A DNA stretch of 64,000 nucleotides from Prosthecobacter debontii (GTDB lineage Bacteria; Verrucomicrobiota; Verrucomicrobiia; Verrucomicrobiales; Akkermansiaceae), in NCBI GenBank assembly GCA_945869465.1, contig CAMBPB010000003.1, positions 1 to 64,000 of the forward strand, in the 5' to 3' direction. Numbering within the stretch: position 1 is the stretch's first letter; each line of letters opens with the position of its first letter. This document shows positions 33,306 through 42,360 of this stretch, piece after piece. The position numbers and the translations under genes were made by a program. The notes beneath the pieces are model-generated. The model did not search any database. It was not told the DNA's origin and saw only the letters and a list, made by a program, of their open reading frames with translations.

Positions 33306-34079
33306 ATGCTTGAAGACGATTTCACCTACGTCCTGCGCAAAGCCCTGTTGGGCCACGAACTCGCGCCCGCACAAGCCGCGGCACTGGCGGGTCTGCGGGA
33401 AAGCGACGCGCTCGCCTTCCTGCGGGGTGCCTTTTCCGCTGCTAGCGCCCGCAGGCTGGCCTCGGTGTTAGAGTTGAACCCGGATGCTTTCGCCGCCCAC
33501 GCCACCTATCTGCCGCGGACCCTGGCCTTGCCCGGCATCGAACGTCTCGACCTGCCTTTCGACGGGGAACGCGTGAATGCCTGGCTAATCCGCGATGGAG
33601 GTGTCATCATCCTGTTCGACGCCGGGCATGTAACCGGCGATCTGGTGCGGGCGCTTAACGGATGCCTGCCGGACCGGGTTTTCATCACCCACGCGCACCG
33701 GGATCACATCGGCGGGCTGGGGCACCTGCTAGCGGCGGGAATTCCAGTCCATGGAGCGGACATTCCCGGGACCATCGCAATGAAGCCGGGGGAAACCGTC
33801 TTCTGCGGCCCGCTTGTCATCCGCGCCTGCGATCTATCAGGACATGCCGCGCCGGCGCTCGGTTTCCATGTCGATGGACTGTCGCAACCGCTGCTGGTCA
33901 CCGGCGACGCCTTGTTCGCCGGCTCGATGGGCGGCTGCGCCACGCCCGCGATCTATCAACACGCGCGGCGCCGCTTGCGGGAGGTGCTGGGCCGGCTGCC
34001 GGACGCCACCGTGCTGCTGCCCGGCCACGGTCCCGCCACCACGCTGGGCGAGGAACGGGTGGCGAATCCATTTCTGTGA
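33306..34079 (+). CDS. MBL-fold metallohydrolase with N-terminal helical extension
   Basis: This 257-residue protein has about 75 residues of helical N-terminal sequence (EDDFTYVLRKALLGHELAPAQ, resembling a small HTH-like module). A metallo-beta-lactamase domain follows. The zinc motif is VFITHAHRDHIGGLGHLL (HxHxDH), with CDLSGHAAPALGFHVDG (third His), LLVTGDALFAGSM (Asp) and LLPGHGPATTLG (last His). All metal ligands of glyoxalase II-like hydrolases are present. The substrate cannot be inferred. It follows the ClpP-fold gene after 68 bp. Confidence 0.85.
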   Translation: MLEDDFTYVLRKALLGHELAPAQAAALAGLRESDALAFLRGAFSAASARRLASVLELNPDAFAAHATYLPRTLALPGIERLDLPFDGERVNAWLIRDGGVIILFDAGHVTGDLVRALNGCLPDRVFITHAHRDHIGGLGHLLAAGIPVHGADIPGTIAMKPGETVFCGPLVIRACDLSGHAAPALGFHVDGLSQPLLVTGDALFAGSMGGCATPAIYQHARRRLREVLGRLPDATVLLPGHGPATTLGEERVANPFL

Positions 34080-34153
34080 CTGCCAGTCCCACAAGGAGCG
34101 GCGGAAGGTGTCCGCCGATACCGGTGAGAATTCGCGGCAAAGACGCCTTTCAA

Positions 34154-34669
34154 TCACACCGGGCGTTCGAGATACATCCGCGATCCGCGCACATACTTTT
34201 CGGCCCATAACTTGATCTTCGCCTGCTCGTCGAGCGACAGAGTCCTTACCACCTTCGCCGGCGAGCCTAACACCAACGAACCCGGCGGAATCACCGTGCC
34301 GCCGGTGACCAGCGCGCCCGCGCCGATGATCGTGCGCTCGCCGATCACCGCGCCATCCAGCACGATCGCACCCATGCCGACCAACACCTCGTTTTTCACC
34401 GTGCAGGCATGGAGGATCGCCGAGTGCCCCACGGTCACCCACTCGCCAACGTGGCAGCCGAAGTCGTCGGCCAGGTGAATCACCGCGTTGTCCTGAATGT
34501 TCGAGTGCGGGCCGATCACGATCTCGTTGAGATCGCCGCGCAAAGTGGCGTGATACCAAATGCTGGTTTCCTCATGCAAGGTCACCCGGCCAATCACGTC
34601 GGCGCTGGCGGCGATGAAGGCGGATTCATGGATGTTCGGGGCGAATGCGGCGAAATTCTCGATGGCCAT
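34154..34669 (-). CDS. Gamma-carbonic anhydrase family protein (YrdA-like left-handed beta-helix)
   Basis: This 171-residue protein begins MAIENFAAFAPNIHESAFIA and is built of hexapeptide repeats forming a left-handed beta helix. The zinc-histidine pattern of gamma carbonic anhydrases is seen in DNAVIHLADDFGCHVGEWV and TVGHSAILHACTVKNEVL. A C-terminal helix (SLDEQAKIKLWAEKYVRGSR) closes the trimer. Some relatives have no carbonic anhydrase activity, so the activity is not certain. The frame continues to 35083, but only the ATG at 34669 yields a family-like N-terminus. Confidence 0.9.
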   Translation of the reverse strand: MAIENFAAFAPNIHESAFIAASADVIGRVTLHEETSIWYHATLRGDLNEIVIGPHSNIQDNAVIHLADDFGCHVGEWVTVGHSAILHACTVKNEVLVGMGAIVLDGAVIGERTIIGAGALVTGGTVIPPGSLVLGSPAKVVRTLSLDEQAKIKLWAEKYVRGSRMYLERPV

Positions 34670-34995
34670 GCGCGATGCTAGCTGGTGACCTACCACGCCG
34701 CAAGTCAAGCCAGCGCACGCGGGGCAAGGCGAAGCACCAAACGGTTCTGGACCACCGCGCTGAAAAGTTCTGGCACCAAGCCGACAGCAGGATGACATTC
34801 CACCGCGAGGATGTTTCCCGCCGGGAGCGCGGGTTTCCAAACTCGCCCGCCCATGAGATGTGAAAGCGAAGGCCGCGCATGGCGGCTTCTTTCTCAGATC
34901 AGGGTCAGGCGAGTCACCGACTCGCGGTCCCAGGGGAAAAATCCGCCGGGTGTGCGGCCACTCGAGGAAAGATCCTGTCGGTGAGGTCCGTGGTA
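34670..34995. other. 326-bp spacer without a recognised gene
   Basis: Between the carbonic anhydrase start and the cysK stop I see only frames of fewer than 90 codons without family likeness. No repeat, tRNA or hairpin stands out. Confidence 0.5.
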
Positions 34996-35955
34996 TTAGA
35001 TTTCGTGAACCGGCAGGTTGGTCACTTCCTCGCGCACTTTCTCGGCGAGTGGGGTGGATAGATAACGTTCGGTGGATGAGCAACCGATGGTGACGATGCG
35101 TTTGCCTTTGAATTCGGGGCGTTTGGCCACCTGCATGGCGGCCCAGACGTTGGCACCCGTGGAGATGCCGGCGGGAAGCCCTTCCTGTTGGGCCAAGGCC
35201 TGGGCGGTGGCGAAGGCGTCCTCGTTGGTCACTTGGATGACCTCGTCCACGATCCCGACGTTGAGGTTTTTCGGGATGAAACCGGCACCGATGCCCTGAA
35301 TCATGTGCGGGCCGGGAGCGCCGCCGGAAATCACCGGACTGGCCGTCGGTTCAACCGCGAAGCACTTGATATCGCAGCGGGATTTGAGGACTTCCGCCAC
35401 CCCGGTGAGCGTGCCGCCAGTGCCGACGCCGGCGACAAACGCGGCGATCTGTCCATCGGTATCGCGCCAGATTTCCTCGGCGGTGGTTTCGCGGTGGACT
35501 TGCGGGTTGGCGGGATTGTCGAATTGGCCGGGGCCGTAGGCGCCGGGAGTTTCCTCAAGCATTTTTTTGGCCATGGCGATGGCGCCGTTCATGCCGCGGG
35601 CGCGCGGGGTGAGCACGATTTCGGCACCTAGCAGGCGGAGCAGGACGCGGCGCTCGATCGACATGCTCTCGGGCATGGTGAGGATGCAGCGGTATCCCTT
35701 GGCACGGGCGATGAAGGCCAGCGCGATGCCGGTATTGCCGGAGGTCGGCTCAATGATCAGACCGCCGGGCTTAAGCGATCCGTCGCGTTCCGCGGCCTCG
35801 ATCATGGCTTTGCCGATGCGGTCCTTGACGCTGAAGAGTGGATTGAAAAACTCCGCCTTCACGCAGATCTCGGCGTCGAGACCGGCGGTGACGTGGTTGA
35901 GACGGATGAGCGGGGTGTTGCCAACGGTGGCAGCCATGTTTTCGGCGATTTTCAT
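34996..35955 (-). CDS. cysK: Cysteine synthase A (O-acetylserine sulfhydrylase)
   Basis: This 319-residue PLP enzyme makes cysteine from O-acetylserine and sulfide. It begins MKIAENMAATVGNTPLIRLN. The PLP lysine is in NPLFSVKDRIGKAM, the substrate loop is PTSGNTGIALAF, and the phosphate-binding GVGTGGTLTGVAEVL is intact. PTASPVISGGAPGPHMIQGIG supports a CysK assignment. It is the last gene of the cys cluster cysJ-cysI-cysH-cysK, 164 bp after cysH, a spacer filled by AGACGCA heptamers. The frame opens at 36015, but the ATG at 35955 starts the conserved N-terminus. Confidence 0.95.
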   Translation of the reverse strand: MKIAENMAATVGNTPLIRLNHVTAGLDAEICVKAEFFNPLFSVKDRIGKAMIEAAERDGSLKPGGLIIEPTSGNTGIALAFIARAKGYRCILTMPESMSIERRVLLRLLGAEIVLTPRARGMNGAIAMAKKMLEETPGAYGPGQFDNPANPQVHRETTAEEIWRDTDGQIAAFVAGVGTGGTLTGVAEVLKSRCDIKCFAVEPTASPVISGGAPGPHMIQGIGAGFIPKNLNVGIVDEVIQVTNEDAFATAQALAQQEGLPAGISTGANVWAAMQVAKRPEFKGKRIVTIGCSSTERYLSTPLAEKVREEVTNLPVHEI

Positions 35956-36000
35956 GGGAGGTGGTGGATGGTGGTTGTGCAGTGTGTCTGGAAACGACAG

Positions 36001-36120
36001 AGACGCAAGACGCAAGACGCAAGACTCGAAGATTCAAGAAAAGACGGCAAAACCAACATCACAGATGATGGATTCTTGCTCTGGTCTGGTTTCTTGCGTC
36101 TTCAAGTCTTGGGTCTTTTT
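36001..36120. repeat. AGACGCA heptamer repeats and inverted AAGAC family copy between cysK and cysH
   Basis: Three perfect AGACGCA units (36001-36021) and degenerate ones follow the cysK start. At 36093-36120 an inverted stretch reads, on the minus strand, AAAGACCCAAGACTTGAAGA, closely matching the array at 19404-19439. The opposite orientation of the two parts could allow an RNA hairpin in the cysH-cysK transcript. Confidence 0.8.
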
Positions 36121-36854
36121 CAAATCTGGAAATCCGAGGCGCTGGAATCGAAGTGCAGGCCGCATTCGTATTTTTCGCCGTTGAAGCGGGATGCTTCGGC
36201 CTCCTCTTTGGATGCGGGGCGGGTGCTATGCCAGTCGCCCATGGTGACGTAGCCTTGTTCCGCGAGCGGATGCGGCGGCAGATTGTGCGCGCGCAGGTAG
36301 GTTTCCACCTGGATGTCTGCCCAATCGAGGATGGGATAGACTTTCAGGGTTTTCTTCTGGCGCTCGGCGAAACTGCGGGCGGCGCGGGTTTGGGAGTGGC
36401 TGCGGCGCAGGCCGCTGATCCAGACATCGGAGCCGAGCTCGGTGAGGGCGCGGTTCATGGGCTCGATCTTGGTGAGCAGCGCGTAGCGGTCCGCCCCCTC
36501 CTTGCCCTGGGCCCAGAGGTCCCCCCAGAGCGCCTGCATGCGGGCGGCGGAAACTTCGGGTTGATAGACACGCATGTCGAGTTTGAGGAGGCCCATCAAC
36601 TGATCGGCATACTGATAGGTTTCGGGGAAGTGGAATCCGGTATCGAGGAAGACCACGGGCACGTCCGGCGCGTGTTGGTGAAGCAGGTGGAGCATCACCG
36701 CGGATTGGAGGCCGAAACTGGTGCTGGCGACGAGGTTGCCGCCGTAGCGCTCGCGCAGCAGCCGCAAGCGCTCGCCGGCACGCAGCGGCGCGAGATCGAC
36801 GGAGAGGACCTCCGGATCGAAATCGGGTTCGGCATGGAATTTCAAGGCGCGCAT
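36120..36854 (-). CDS. cysH: Phosphoadenylyl-sulfate (PAPS) reductase CysH
   Basis: This 244-residue enzyme reduces PAPS (or APS) to sulfite with thioredoxin. The nucleotide loop STSFGLQSAVMLHLL, the FLDTGFHFPETYQYADQL segment and SGLRRSHSQTRA are present. PPHPLAEQGYVTMGDWHSTRP and the catalytic cysteine in KYECGLHFDSS match the E. coli-type PAPS reductase. The paired cysteines that bind an iron-sulfur cluster in APS reductases are absent, so it belongs to the PAPS-using class. It lies 12 bp downstream of cysI on the same strand, so the two are one transcript. Confidence 0.92.
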   Translation of the reverse strand: MRALKFHAEPDFDPEVLSVDLAPLRAGERLRLLRERYGGNLVASTSFGLQSAVMLHLLHQHAPDVPVVFLDTGFHFPETYQYADQLMGLLKLDMRVYQPEVSAARMQALWGDLWAQGKEGADRYALLTKIEPMNRALTELGSDVWISGLRRSHSQTRAARSFAERQKKTLKVYPILDWADIQVETYLRAHNLPPHPLAEQGYVTMGDWHSTRPASKEEAEASRFNGEKYECGLHFDSSASDFQI

Positions 36855-36866
36855 GAGGGTGGAGTA

Positions 36867-38591
36867 TCAGGCTGTCTTGAAAGCTTCCCGGCTGATGTTC
36901 TGATGGAAATCCCCGCCCTGCACGGTGGCGGCGACGTAGCCGGCGCGGATGCAGAAGTCACCGAGCCGTTCGCCCTCGTTCCGCTCTTTCGCGTAACGGG
37001 AAATGATCGGGGCGAGCAGGGCCTTGATCTCCTCTGCCCTCACGCTTTCCCGATAGAGTTTCGACAGCCGCTGGCCGGCGAAGCCGCCGCCGAGATAGAC
37101 GTTGTATTTTCCCGGCGCGCGGCCGACGAAGGCGATCTCCGCAATGAACGGGCGGGCGCATCCGTTAGGACAGCCGGTCATGCGGATGGTGATGGCATCG
37201 TGGCGGAGGCCGTTTTCCTCGATGAGGTCCTCCAGTTCGGTGAGTAGGTCGGGTAGGTAGCGCTCGGCCTCGGCCAGGGCCAGGCCGCAGGTGGGAAGGG
37301 CGACGCAGGCCAGCGAGTTGAGGCGCAGCGCGCTTTGCAGGTGGCTGTCGCGGATGCCATACTGCGCGAGCAATTCTTCGATCGCCGGGCGCTTCGCCGG
37401 GGAAATGTTGGCGATGATCAAATTCTGGTTCGCGGTGAGCCGGAAGTCCCCGTCATGGATTCTGGCGATTTCCCGTAATCCCGTTAGAAGCGGATAGGAA
37501 GGCGTGTCGAGCACGCGCCCGCCCTGGATGAACAACGTCAGGTGCGAGTTCCCGTTCCTGTCGTCCACCCAGCCGAAGCGGTCGCCATTGTCTTCAAACA
37601 CAAAGGGACGGGCCGGGCCGAGCTGATAGCCGAGGTATTCGTTGAGTTTCGCAAGTATCCAATCCGGACCGTAGTCGTCCACGGTGTATTTGAAACGCGA
37701 GTGCTTGCGGTCCGTGCGGTCGCCGAAATCCCGCTGCACGAGCACGACTTTTTCAGCGACGTCCACGACCTGTTCCGGCGTGCAGAAGCCGATGACATCG
37801 GCGATGCGCGGATAGGTGGCTTCATTCCCGTGAGTGGAGCCCATGCCGCCGCCGACGGCGACGTTGAAGCCCACGAGATTTCCATCCTCGACGATGGCGA
37901 TGAAGGAAAGGCAGTTGGCATAGATATCGACATCGTTCGAGGGCGGCACCGCGATGGTGATCTTGAACTTGCGCGGCAGATAGGTCTTGCCATAGATCGG
38001 CTCCACTTCCTGCTCGCTGGATTCGATTTTTTCGCCATCGAGCCAGATTTCGTGATAGGCGCGGGTCTTCGGCGTGAGGTGGGTGGAGATGTCGTGGGCC
38101 AGCTTGAGGACCTCCGCATGAATTTCCGATAGATGGGGATTCGGATTGCACATCACGTTGCGGTTCACATCGCCGCAGGCGGCGATGGTGTCCATCGCCA
38201 CCTGATTGATCTCCTTGATCGTGCGCTTGAGGTTGCCCTTGATGATGCCGTGGAACTGGAAGGCCTGACGGGTGGTCAGCTTGATCGTGCCATTGGCGAA
38301 GGTGGTCGCCAGCCGGTCGGTTTCCAGCCACTGCGCAGGCGTGGCCACACCGCCCGGCACGCGGACCCGGATCATGAACGAGTAGGCTTTTTCCAGCTTG
38401 GACTTGCGGCGGTTGGCGCGCAGGTCGCGGTCGTCCTGCTGATAGGTGCCGTGGAACTTGAGCAATTGCTGATCGTCCTCCGACATCGAGCCGGTGGCGG
38501 CATCCGCGAGTCCTTCCTCGATCGTGCCGCGGAGGTAGTTGCTGCGGGTCTTGATGTGTTCGTTCGCGGAAAGTTTTTTTTCTTCGGACAT
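36867..38591 (-). CDS. cysI: Sulfite reductase hemoprotein beta subunit CysI
   Basis: This 574-residue siroheme enzyme reduces sulfite to sulfide with CysJ electrons. It begins [20 protein letters not shown]. Repeated ferredoxin-like sulfite reductase domains follow ([20 protein letters not shown]). The cluster ligands are CVALPTC (C-x5-C) and [11 protein letters not shown] (C-x3-C), the arrangement shared by siroheme reductases. The length equals E. coli CysI. It is upstream of cysH (12 bp) and downstream of cysJ (145-bp spacer with heptamer repeats). Confidence 0.95.
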   Translation of the reverse strand: MSEEKKLSANEHIKTRSNYLRGTIEEGLADAATGSMSEDDQQLLKFHGTYQQDDRDLRANRRKSKLEKAYSFMIRVRVPGGVATPAQWLETDRLATTFANGTIKLTTRQAFQFHGIIKGNLKRTIKEINQVAMDTIAACGDVNRNVMCNPNPHLSEIHAEVLKLAHDISTHLTPKTRAYHEIWLDGEKIESSEQEVEPIYGKTYLPRKFKITIAVPPSNDVDIYANCLSFIAIVEDGNLVGFNVAVGGGMGSTHGNEATYPRIADVIGFCTPEQVVDVAEKVVLVQRDFGDRTDRKHSRFKYTVDDYGPDWILAKLNEYLGYQLGPARPFVFEDNGDRFGWVDDRNGNSHLTLFIQGGRVLDTPSYPLLTGLREIARIHDGDFRLTANQNLIIANISPAKRPAIEELLAQYGIRDSHLQSALRLNSLACVALPTCGLALAEAERYLPDLLTELEDLIEENGLRHDAITIRMTGCPNGCARPFIAEIAFVGRAPGKYNVYLGGGFAGQRLSKLYRESVRAEEIKALLAPIISRYAKERNEGERLGDFCIRAGYVAATVQGGDFHQNISREAFKTA

Positions 38592-38600
38592 GGGAGTGGG

Positions 38601-38737
38601 AGTGAGAAGGTAAAAGTGATCAGTGAGAAGTGATCAGTGGAAGAAATGAGTGGAAGAAATGCGCTGAATGTCTATCGTCAAAAGGTTCGTGAATTGCGCG
38701 ATCGGTTGGCAGGATCTTCAGTGATCACTAATCACTC
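38601..38737. repeat. AGTGATC/AGTGAGA heptamer repeats between cysJ and cysI
   Basis: Units AGTGAGA, AGGTAAA, AGTGATC, AGTGAGA, AGTGATC, AGTGGAA run from 38601 to 38642, followed by a 13-bp repeat of AGTGGAAGAAATG. A second short array, ATCACTA-ATCACTC, is at 38724-38737, next to the cysJ stop. The family is the same as at 2127 and 4625. Confidence 0.75.
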
Positions 38738-40509
38738 TAATACACATCGCGCTGGTAGCGTTTGGCTTTCTTGAGGTCTTCAACGTAGGTTTCGGCGGTG
38801 TCGCGGGATTTTCCGCCTTGCGTTTGCACGATGGAAACGAGGGCTTCGTGGACATCGGCGGCCATCCGGGCCGCGTCGCCACAAACGTAGAAATGGGCTC
38901 CCTGCTCAAGCCAGGCATACAATTGCGCGGCGCGTTCGAGCATCCGGTGTTGGACGTAAATCTTCTCGGGCTGATCGCGCGAGAAGGCGACGTCGAGCCG
39001 GGTGAGCACGCCGTTCCTGAGGTGTTCCTGCCATTCGAGTTGATAGAGGAAATCGTAGAGGTAATGCTGGTCGCCCAGGAAGAGCCAGTTTTTCCCGGTG
39101 CTGCCAAGGGCCGCGCGGTGTTCGACGAAGGCACGAAACGGAGCGATACCGGTTCCGGGGCCGACCATGATCACCGGTGCGGTGCCATCGGCAGGAAGGC
39201 GGAAGTTCTTGTTGGGTTGCACGAAGAGCGGCGTGATGTCGCCGGCTTTCACCAGATCCGCCAGATAGGTCGAGCAGACGCCCTTGCGGTCGCGGCCGTG
39301 GGCCTGATAGCGCACGGCGGACACCGTGAGATGGACTTCATCCGGGTGTGCGAGCGGGCTGGAGGCGATGGAATAGAGACGCGGCGGGAGCTTGCGGAAG
39401 ATCCCGGCCAGGGAGTTCGCGGAGAGGCCGGAGGGGGCGAAGTCGTGGATGGCATCGACGATTTCCCGGCCTGTCACGTATTCCTTCAGGCGCTCTTTGG
39501 CGTCTTCGGCGAGCATGGCTTGCAAGTCGCCGGATGAGGTGGCCTCCGCGAGTTTTGTTAGCACGTTGCGGGACAGGGCGGTGATGTCCAACTCCTCGTG
39601 CAACGCGTCGGCGAGGCGTTTGCGGCCGGTGTTTTTGGTTTCGATCTCTTCGTCGCCGGAGAGTTTTGAGGCGTCGAGCATCGCCTGGACCATATCGGGG
39701 GCGTTGACCGGCAGCACGGCGAGCGCGTCACCCGGCTCGTAGGACATGCCGGACCCGGCAAGGGACAACTCCAGATGCAACGTTTCCTTGGTGGAGCCTT
39801 TGCCATTGAGCGGGACCACCTCAAGAACCTCCGAGGGAAACGGCCGCTTTTTACCGAATTCCAGGGCGGGTGGAGCGGAGGAAATCTCGACGACAATTGC
39901 CGCCGGGGTGTTCGTGGGAGCAAGCGCGGCAAGAGAAGTCCCGAGCCACGCGGTGAACGCGTCCTCATAGTCCACATCGCAGTCCTGACGCACGGTGACG
40001 CGGATGCCTCCGAGTTGTTCCAACCGGGCGTCGATGTCCTTGCCCGTCTGGCAGAATTTTTCGTAGGAGGTATCTCCGAGCGCGCACAGCGAGAAACGAA
40101 GGCCGGTTAGGGAGATCGGTTCGGCCATGAATTCCTTGTGGAACGCCGTCGCGGAATCTGGCGGTTCGCCATCGCCCCAAGTCGAGACGATCACCAGCAG
40201 GTTGGGGACTTTGACAAGGTCCGCCGCCGCGATCTCCGACATGTTTTTCATGACCGCTTGGAAACCGCGTTTTTTCGCCTCTTTGATCGTGCGGCCCGCG
40301 AGGGTTTCCGAGTTGCCGGACTCGGTGCCGTAGAGAACCGTGAGCTTGGCTCCGGGAGCCGGGGGGGCGGCCGGGGCGGTTGAAACAGCGGATCCTGAGG
40401 AAGCGAGGAAACCGCTGAGCCAAGCTCCTTGCACGGAATCAAGGCCTGCAAGCAGCGAATCCAGCGCTCGGCGCTGGTCGAGAGTGAATGGGGCGTGCTC
40501 TGGAAGCAT
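38737..40509 (-). CDS. cysJ: Sulfite reductase flavoprotein alpha subunit CysJ
   Basis: This 590-residue NADPH:flavin reductase delivers electrons to CysI. It has a flavodoxin domain (VLYGTESGNSETLAGRTIKE; WGDGEPPDSATAFHKE), an FAD-binding domain (PRLYSIASSPLAHPDEVHLT, near residues 380-400) and the NADPH motif IMVGPGTGIAPFRAFVEHRA plus FYVCGDAARMAADVHEAL. The length is normal. The ATG at 40509 starts MLPEHAPFTLDQRRALDSLL. The frame extends to 40734, but this region is intergenic. It is the first gene of the four-gene cys operon, divergent from the esterase gene. Confidence 0.95.
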   Translation of the reverse strand: MLPEHAPFTLDQRRALDSLLAGLDSVQGAWLSGFLASSGSAVSTAPAAPPAPGAKLTVLYGTESGNSETLAGRTIKEAKKRGFQAVMKNMSEIAAADLVKVPNLLVIVSTWGDGEPPDSATAFHKEFMAEPISLTGLRFSLCALGDTSYEKFCQTGKDIDARLEQLGGIRVTVRQDCDVDYEDAFTAWLGTSLAALAPTNTPAAIVVEISSAPPALEFGKKRPFPSEVLEVVPLNGKGSTKETLHLELSLAGSGMSYEPGDALAVLPVNAPDMVQAMLDASKLSGDEEIETKNTGRKRLADALHEELDITALSRNVLTKLAEATSSGDLQAMLAEDAKERLKEYVTGREIVDAIHDFAPSGLSANSLAGIFRKLPPRLYSIASSPLAHPDEVHLTVSAVRYQAHGRDRKGVCSTYLADLVKAGDITPLFVQPNKNFRLPADGTAPVIMVGPGTGIAPFRAFVEHRAALGSTGKNWLFLGDQHYLYDFLYQLEWQEHLRNGVLTRLDVAFSRDQPEKIYVQHRMLERAAQLYAWLEQGAHFYVCGDAARMAADVHEALVSIVQTQGGKSRDTAETYVEDLKKAKRYQRDVY

Positions 40510-40697
40510 ATACCTTAGTTTGTTACCTTGTTTTGTGAGGTTTCGGCAAAAATGTGGCGGGATTTCCGCGAAGGGCAACCATTTTTTCCAAAAACCTTGC
40601 GTCGTCGTCCGGTGGCATTGACCGGTTCCAAAGGAAATGGCATGCACTTCGCCACGAGGGTGACCCGGCGGCAACCCGCATTCCAAGATCCGACCCC

Positions 40698-42212
40698 ATG
40701 AGACAGCCCATCGCCCTCGCCATCCTGCTTTCACTGATCAGTCCCTGCCGTGGCGACGTGCGGCTGCCCAATGTTTTCAGCGATCACATGGTGATTCAGC
40801 GCGACAAGCCGATCAAAGTTTGGGGATGGGCCGCTCCGGGGGAGAAGATCCAGGTGCGGCTTTCCGGCAAGGCGGCCGACGCCAGTGCAAATGCCGAAGG
40901 CGAGTGGAAAGTCGAGTTGCCCGCCATGAAAGCGCCGGGGCCGCACGAGATGACGGTGACCGGCAAGAGCACCGTGAAAATCACCGACATTCTGGTGGGG
41001 GAGGTCTGGGTTTGTTCGGGACAGTCGAATATGGAATTCGAGTTGAAACATGCGCTCAACGCCCACCAGGAGCTCAAGGCCGCGGATTTTCCGCAGATCC
41101 GTCTGTTGTTGGTTCCCCGCACCCCTGCCGGACTGCCCTTGAATGATCTCAAATCCCGCTGGTCGGTGTGCGCGCCGGAAAATCCCGCGGTGGCGGATTT
41201 TTCCGCCGTGGCGTATTTTTTCGGCCGTGAAATCCACCAGGCCATCAACGTGCCGGTGGGCTTGATCGCCGCGTCCCAAGGTGCCACCCAGATCGAGTTG
41301 TGGACCGCGACCGAGGGTTTGTCGGGGGTGCCCGCCTTGGATCCACTGATATCCAGCAATCAGGCGGCGGCCGAATCCGCTCGCCGGAAACTCGTGGCAA
41401 ACCTCGACCTGCTGGAAGCCGCAATCCCTGCGGCCCGCGCGGCGCTCGCCACCGGCAGGCCGCTGCCGCCCGCACTCTGGATGCCCAACCCGATGCCCGT
41501 CGAGGGCGGCCCGGTGCTCTACAACGGCATGATCTATCCGCTAGTTCCCTTCGGAATCCGCGGCGCGCTTTGGTATCAGGGCGAATCGAATTGCAGCGAC
41601 GGCATGCTTTATCTGGACAAAATGAAGGCGCTGGTCGCCGGTTGGCGGGAGGTCTGGAACCAGGGCGATTTTCCGTTCTATTTCGTTCAGATCACACCTA
41701 ACAACTATAACGGCGCGTTGCCGCTCCTGCTGGAAGCCCAGGACGCCGCGATGGCCATTCCCAACACCGGCATGGCCGCGTCAACGGATACCTGCGATCC
41801 CAGCGACCATTACGGCGGCGGACATCCGCGCAACAAGCAGGAAATCGGCAGGCGGCTCGCGTTGTGGGCGCTTGCCAAGGACTATGGGAAAAAGGATCTG
41901 GTCTATTGTGGCCCCCGTTTCAAATCCCTCAAGGCGGAAGGCAAACAACTCCGGGTTGCGTTTGACCATGTCGGCGGTGGTTTGGTCACGCGCGACGGCA
42001 AGGTTCCCGACAGCTTTGAGATTGCCGGCGCGGACGGGAATTTCGGCGAAGCCGCCGCGAAGATCGACGGCGCGACCGTGCTGATCGGCAGTGACAAGGT
42101 TGCCAATCCCGCCGCCATGCGCTTTGCTTGGAAGGATTTGGCGCAGCCCAACCTGATGAACCGCGAGGGCCTGCCCGTTTCGGTGTTCCGCGCCGGACTC
42201 GCTAATGAATGA
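40698..42212 (+). CDS. Sialate O-acetylesterase (secreted SGNH/SASA hydrolase)
   Basis: This 504-residue esterase has the signal peptide MRQPIALAILLSLISPCRGD and the N-terminal sandwich RLPNVFSDHMVIQRDKPIKV. The nucleophile is in GEVWVCSGQSNMEFELKHAL, and RGALWYQGESNCSDGMLYL and CDPSDHYGGGHPRNKQEIGR provide the remaining SASA motifs, the last with the aspartate/histidine pair. These enzymes remove O-acetyl groups from sialic acid or xylan-like sugars. It starts 188 bp from the cysJ start on the opposite strand and converges with the MFS gene. Confidence 0.9.
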   Translation: MRQPIALAILLSLISPCRGDVRLPNVFSDHMVIQRDKPIKVWGWAAPGEKIQVRLSGKAADASANAEGEWKVELPAMKAPGPHEMTVTGKSTVKITDILVGEVWVCSGQSNMEFELKHALNAHQELKAADFPQIRLLLVPRTPAGLPLNDLKSRWSVCAPENPAVADFSAVAYFFGREIHQAINVPVGLIAASQGATQIELWTATEGLSGVPALDPLISSNQAAAESARRKLVANLDLLEAAIPAARAALATGRPLPPALWMPNPMPVEGGPVLYNGMIYPLVPFGIRGALWYQGESNCSDGMLYLDKMKALVAGWREVWNQGDFPFYFVQITPNNYNGALPLLLEAQDAAMAIPNTGMAASTDTCDPSDHYGGGHPRNKQEIGRRLALWALAKDYGKKDLVYCGPRFKSLKAEGKQLRVAFDHVGGGLVTRDGKVPDSFEIAGADGNFGEAAAKIDGATVLIGSDKVANPAAMRFAWKDLAQPNLMNREGLPVSVFRAGLANE

Positions 42213-42286
42213 TTGCCTAACAGCCATCGCAAAAAGACAACTGAAACCACTGGCATTCTGCGCGGCTCCGGCAGCAGCGTCTCGCA

Positions 42287-42352
42287 TTCACCATCGGAGC
42301 GGGCGACGGCATGGATCTGATTGACAACGTGGTCATCCATTACGTCTTGTAA
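42287..42352 (+). pseudogene. Possible C-terminal remnant of a secreted protein
   Basis: A frame ending in TAA at 42350-42352 reads FTIGAGDGMDLIDNVVIHYV and looks like the last strands of a beta-sandwich protein. No start or upstream domain exists. It sits between the convergent esterase and MFS genes. Too short for firm identification. Confidence 0.3.
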
Positions 42353-42360
42353 CAGAACTG

